A stretch of 18,747 nucleotides of DNA from positions 1 to 18,747 of the forward strand of contig CALCHC010000069.1 of assembly GCA_937901335.1 (NCBI GenBank), read 5' to 3'. A model generated the notes under the pieces. The model made no database searches, was not told the DNA's origin, and saw only the letters and a list, made by a program, of their open reading frames with translations. Within the stretch, counting starts at the first letter, position 1. Every line of letters starts with the position of its first letter. The DNA is from an uncultured Phascolarctobacterium sp. (GTDB lineage: Bacteria; Bacillota; Negativicutes; Acidaminococcales; Acidaminococcaceae). The translations under genes and the position numbers were made by a program. Of this stretch, positions 15,802-18,747 are shown in pieces.

Positions 15802-16958
15802 GGATTATGTGAATATATCGCAGGCGACTTGCCTGCTTCAGTAATGTGGGGCGTTAAGAACATGATTACTTCTGTTTTGGCTTTACGTTTGCTACGGTTC
15901 TTGAACAGTTCTCCAAAGATGGGAATATTAGAGAGCAGGGGAACCTTTTGCAAACTTTTCATTTCTTCTTCATTTATCAGTCCGCCAATGACAAGAGTTT
16001 CACCACTTAACATACGCACGTTAGTATCAGCAGTGCGGCTTGTAATGCGGTAGTTTTTCATTTCGCTGACGAGGGATGGCGTGCTAACTTCCGTATGGAC
16101 AGAAGCTGTTACCATCTTGCCATCTTTACTTACGATTGGAGTAAAGGCAAGCTTAATACCTGCATCGATGTACTCCGTAGTAGTGTAACTACCAGTGCTG
16201 TTGTGCTTTTCAGTTTGTACTGGGATGTGGTCACCAATAAAGATGCTTGCTTCCTTGCCGGGAATGGTGATGATACTAGGAGTTGCTAGTATCTTTGCTT
16301 TACCTTTAGCAATTAGAGCATTAAGTGTTGCATTGAATTTAAAGGAATAGCCTCGCCAAAATTTAAAGTTACCACCAAAATTATTACTACTGTTATTTTC
16401 ATCGTAGCTGTTATTATTTTGGTGGTCTTCGTTTTGGGGAATTTTGTCCCAATTCCAATTGAGGCCTAAGTTTTTACTATCTTCCTTACTTAGGGCAATA
16501 ACTTTGGCTTCCAAGGTTACTTGCTTTGTTGGCACGTCAAGAACGCTAATTGCTTTTTGCAAGCGTAATCCATCACTTGTACTTCCTTTGAACAAGATTG
16601 CGTTGGTAATAGTGTCAACAGCTAACTTGTCACTTCCAAAAATGTTTTGCAAGGCTTTCTTTAGCTCATGGGCGTAAGCGTAGTTAAGCTTTACAATCAG
16701 CAAATCATCCTTCTTTTTAGAGGAAATCTGCTCATTTGAGATTAAAGTGATGTCATTTTGGTTGTAAAAATTAGAAACTTTTGGAGCTTTAAATGGATTT
16801 CGTTCCAAATTTTGTGTGGACTTAGTTGAAACGATAACTTCTTGTTGCGCAAGCTCCTTAGCAAAAATGCTACTTGTGTTTAAAAACAGAAGCGCTACAA
16901 GAAGGGTACTGCTTAATTTTTTAGAAGTGGTACTGCTCAAAACATGGGTGTTCTTCAT
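15798..16958 (-). CDS. Short secretin (PilQ/GspD family outer-membrane channel)
   Basis: The 386-residue product has a signal peptide with a hydrophobic core at about 17-30 and cleavage after SIFA near residue 33. One secretin N1-type domain follows (about 85-140: LLIVKLNYAYAHELKKALQ, then DTITNAILFKG). An Asn/Gln-rich linker lies at 165-185, and the C-terminal secretin domain spans about 195-375. Hallmarks of that domain are ILATPSI, the GDHIPVQ strand, DAGIKLAFTPIV, SGETLVIGGL, VPLLSNIPIFGELFK and EVIMFLTPHI. Secretins form multimeric gates for type IV pili, type II secretion or DNA uptake. The protein is much shorter than usual PilQ (often 600 or more): no AMIN domain is visible and only one N domain. 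The divergent pilus ATPase genes make a type IV pilus role likely. AGAGGT lies 8 nt before the ATG. Confidence 0.88.
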   Translation of the reverse strand: MKNTHVLSSTTSKKLSSTLLVALLFLNTSSIFAKELAQQEVIVSTKSTQNLERNPFKAPKVSNFYNQNDITLISNEQISSKKKDDLLIVKLNYAYAHELKKALQNIFGSDKLAVDTITNAILFKGSTSDGLRLQKAISVLDVPTKQVTLEAKVIALSKEDSKNLGLNWNWDKIPQNEDHQNNNSYDENNSSNNFGGNFKFWRGYSFKFNATLNALIAKGKAKILATPSIITIPGKEASIFIGDHIPVQTEKHNSTGSYTTTEYIDAGIKLAFTPIVSKDGKMVTASVHTEVSTPSLVSEMKNYRITSRTADTNVRMLSGETLVIGGLINEEEMKSLQKVPLLSNIPIFGELFKNRSKRKAKTEVIMFLTPHITEAGKSPAIYSHNP

Positions 16959-16995
16959 AGAATCTACCTCTTTCTTAAAATTAAACTACTCCTAC

Positions 16996-17024
16996 ATTTT
17001 AAAAGGTTTCTGTGCGTATTGCAA
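16996..17024 (-). promoter_or_regulatory. Predicted promoter of the secretin gene
   Basis: On the minus strand TTGCAA (17024-17019) is followed after 17 bp by TAAAAT (17001-16996), giving a start near 16989 and a leader of about 30 nt. The -35 hexamer matches 4 of 6 and the -10 matches 5 of 6. TTGCAA and the adjacent TTGTAA (17028-17033) form a partial dyad, a possible operator. Confidence 0.5.
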
Positions 17025-17070
17025 GAATTGTAAGAAAATAATAAAAATTATAACGTATTTCTTGCACTTG

Positions 17071-17079
17071 TGTTAAAAT
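17071..17079 (+). promoter_or_regulatory. Predicted extended -10 promoter of the pilus ATPase genes
   Basis: TGTTAAAAT combines an upstream TG with TAAAAT (5 of 6). It would start transcription near 17086, about 29 nt before the GTG start. The -35 position (TAACGT) is poor, which fits an extended -10 promoter. It shares the 156-bp intergenic region with the divergent secretin promoter. Confidence 0.45.
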
Positions 17080-17114
17080 GAACTTAACTTAATAAAAAGG
17101 AGGTATGAAGTCCT

Positions 17115-18251
17115 GTGAAGCTAAGCAGATTGGCAGTACAAAATGTTTTTAGCAGTAATTTATCAGGAGAAGTACAAGCAGTAAAATTTATTAATGAATT
17201 ATTAGGGCTGGCAGTTAAGAAAAATGCCAGCGACATCCACATCGAACCATTGGAAGAAGTGACTCGCGTTCGACTACGCATCGACGGTTTGCTTTGTAAT
17301 GTGGTGGAAGTACTACGCTCAAACCATAGTGCCATTGTCTCACGTATTAAGATTATTTGTGGCATGGACATTGCGGAAAAGCGTTTGCCCCAAGATGGAC
17401 GCGTGGAAGTTGAAGTTAGTGGTAGTAAGATCGATTTGAGAGTATCTACCTTACCAGTCATCAACGGTGAGAAAGTTGTCATACGCCTTTTGGAAAAGAG
17501 CCAAAAGCTTTTACAACTGGAAGCTTTGAATTTTTCAGAAAGTAACTTTAAAATTTACAAGCAGCTTATCAACTCACCCCATGGAATCATTCTTTTGACT
17601 GGTCCAACAGGTAGTGGTAAATCTACAACCTTATACGCTACTTTACAAGAACTGAATGACGAAACTAAGAACATCATCACCATTGAAGACCCTGTGGAAC
17701 GAACTATTGAAAGTATCAATCAGATTGCGGTAAATAATAAAGCTGGCTTGACCTTTGCTACAGGTTTGCGCTCTATCGTAAGACAAGACCCTAACATTAT
17801 TATGGTAGGTGAAATTCGGGATGGGGAGACTGCGAAGATTGCAGTTCAGGCAGCTTTGACAGGTCATCTTGTTTTTAGCACCTTACATACCAACAATGCC
17901 ATAGGTGCTGTAACAAGGCTTCTTGATATTGGTATTGAGCCTTTTCTTCTGGCTGCTGCTTTGCGTTGTGTGGTAGCGCAGCGTTTGGTGCGAACCATTT
18001 GCCCATATTGCGAAGATGGCTGTGATGAGTGCAACCATACTGGCTATAAAGGGCGTATTGCTGTACATGAGGTTTTAGAGATAACACCTAAGCTTCAAAA
18101 TATGATTACTCATGGTGCAGAAGAAAGTGTGCTTTTAGAAGCTGCAAGGCAAAATGGCTTCACTACTCTTAAAGAAGATTGCCTTAATAAAGTTCAAGCA
18201 GGGCAGACTACCTTAGAAGAATATTATAAGGTGGCTTCCGGGGTGGTGTAA
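17115..18251 (+). CDS. pilB: PilB/GspE-type pilus assembly ATPase
   Basis: This 378-residue ATPase powers polymerisation of type IV pilins from the cytoplasmic side. The order is an N2-type domain (KNASDIHIEPLEE, RLRIDGLL), Walker A GPTGSGKST at 163-171, an Asp box (TIEDPVE), Walker B VGEIRDGETA around Glu233, a His box with His251 and His258 (GHLVFSTLHT), then a cysteine motif and GYKGRIAVHEVL. It lacks the N1 domain of longer PilB/GspE proteins (about 560). The zinc motif is very short: Cys296, Cys299, Cys303 and Cys306 (CPYCEDGCDEC). The start is GTG at 17115, with GGAGG 11 nt upstream. An ATG at 17105 is in another frame and stops after 15 codons. The next gene starts 1 nt after the stop, so the pair forms an operon. 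Confidence 0.9.
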   Translation: MKLSRLAVQNVFSSNLSGEVQAVKFINELLGLAVKKNASDIHIEPLEEVTRVRLRIDGLLCNVVEVLRSNHSAIVSRIKIICGMDIAEKRLPQDGRVEVEVSGSKIDLRVSTLPVINGEKVVIRLLEKSQKLLQLEALNFSESNFKIYKQLINSPHGIILLTGPTGSGKSTTLYATLQELNDETKNIITIEDPVERTIESINQIAVNNKAGLTFATGLRSIVRQDPNIIMVGEIRDGETAKIAVQAALTGHLVFSTLHTNNAIGAVTRLLDIGIEPFLLAAALRCVVAQRLVRTICPYCEDGCDECNHTGYKGRIAVHEVLEITPKLQNMITHGAEESVLLEAARQNGFTTLKEDCLNKVQAGQTTLEEYYKVASGVV

Positions 18252-18252
18252 G

Positions 18253-18747
18253 ATGGAACTATTAGAGGATTTATTAGAAGAAGCGCGCAAGTTAAACGCT
18301 TCTGATTTACATATAACGGCTAACCAAAGTGTTAGCCTGCGGATTGACGGCAAGCTCCGCAAGACGAAGCTGCTTATAACAAAAGAGCAGGTCTTGAAAA
18401 TGCTTGCCTACATTTTAAATGAAGAGCAGCTTCAAAATTTAGAAGCTAACGGTGAATTAGACTGTGCCTTTATGGACGGCAAGGGATTGCCTTACAGAGT
18501 GAACGTTGCCAAAAGTGATGGGCAGTATCTTTTAGTGATGCGTATTATAAAATTGGAGATTCCTTCCTGTGAGGAACTACTCTTACCGGAAACGATACAA
18601 ACCTTGGCAAATTTAAAACAAGGTCTTGTTTTGGTGTGCGGTGCTACAGGTTCAGGTAAGAGTACTACATTGGCAGCGCTTATTGAAAAAATAAACCGCG
18701 AACGTAAATTGCATATAGTAACCTTAGAAGACCCAATCGAATATAGA
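18253..18747 (+). CDS. pilT: PilT-type pilus retraction ATPase, 5' part (3' end outside window)
   Basis: The frame from ATG 18253 stays open to the window end: 165 residues, no stop. The start MELLEDLLEEARKLNASDLHI and the segments SLRIDGKL, GELDCAF and YRVNVAKSDGQYLLVMR match the PilT N-terminal domain. Walker A follows as GATGSGKST at 130-138 (Ala where GPTG is usual), then LHIVTLEDPIEY, the Asp box. PilT depolymerises the pilus and drives twitching or DNA uptake. The 1-nt gap after pilB indicates co-transcription; GGGGTGG just before the pilB stop may be the ribosome site. A PilU-like paralogue cannot be excluded from the N-terminal half. Confidence 0.88.
   Translation, partial: MELLEDLLEEARKLNASDLHITANQSVSLRIDGKLRKTKLLITKEQVLKMLAYILNEEQLQNLEANGELDCAFMDGKGLPYRVNVAKSDGQYLLVMRIIKLEIPSCEELLLPETIQTLANLKQGLVLVCGATGSGKSTTLAALIEKINRERKLHIVTLEDPIEYR

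Noticed and set aside
17105..17152. A 15-codon ORF starting at ATG 17105 as a leader peptide
   Set aside because: The GGAGG ends only 1 nt before this ATG, too close for initiation, and fits the GTG at 17115 better. Nothing in the peptide suggests attenuation.
1..18747. CRISPR arrays, insertion sequences, phage genes or attachment sites
   Set aside because: No regularly spaced direct repeats, transposase or integrase motifs, or tRNA-linked duplications were seen. Coding density and gene content are housekeeping throughout.

Overview
The window looks like chromosome of a diderm (outer-membrane) member of the Firmicutes, most likely class Negativicutes. The backbone is a Firmicutes housekeeping cluster (recJ, relA, dtd, hisS, aspS, 6S RNA, tcdA, rarA). 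It is flanked by genes that only make sense with an outer membrane: a beta-barrel porin ending in Phe at the left edge, and a secretin divergent from type IV pilus ATPases at the right edge. Genus is not resolved from sequence alone.

Left edge (1-1894). The 3' part of a porin gene is followed by a compact double-hairpin repeat and a terminator shared with a convergent gene for a secreted DUF4163/DUF3298-type protein. Between that gene and the rightward operon lies a control region with a 20-bp dyad placed almost symmetrically between two divergent -10 boxes.

Central operon (1895-13481). Nine rightward genes are packed with gaps of 12 nt or less and two 4-nt ATGA overlaps: a LapA-domain membrane protein, recJ, relA, dtd, a metallo-beta-lactamase-fold hydrolase, an AI-2E-family permease, a HemZ-type radical SAM enzyme, hisS and aspS. 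They combine DNA repair, the stringent response, tRNA quality control and tRNA charging. A strong hairpin terminator closes the run.

6S RNA and downstream genes (13482-15797). A strong predicted promoter, whose -35 box lies inside the aspS terminator hairpin, reads into a 6S RNA gene with a recognisable closing stem, central bubble and terminal arm. tcdA and rarA follow. The order aspS-6S RNA-tcdA-rarA matches, from memory, aspS-bsrA-yrvM-yrvN of Bacillus subtilis.

Pilus locus (15798-18747). A short leftward secretin gene and a rightward pair, a PilB/GspE-type assembly ATPase and a PilT-type retraction ATPase (cut by the window end), diverge from a 156-bp promoter region. Together they would supply the outer-membrane pore and the motors of a type IV pilus or related DNA-uptake machine.

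No mobile element, CRISPR array, tRNA or rRNA was found. I see no clearly novel multi-gene system. The best leads are regulatory: the divergent dyad at 1741-1760 and the terminator-embedded 6S promoter. A compacted zinc motif in the pilus ATPase and the unusually short secretin come next.
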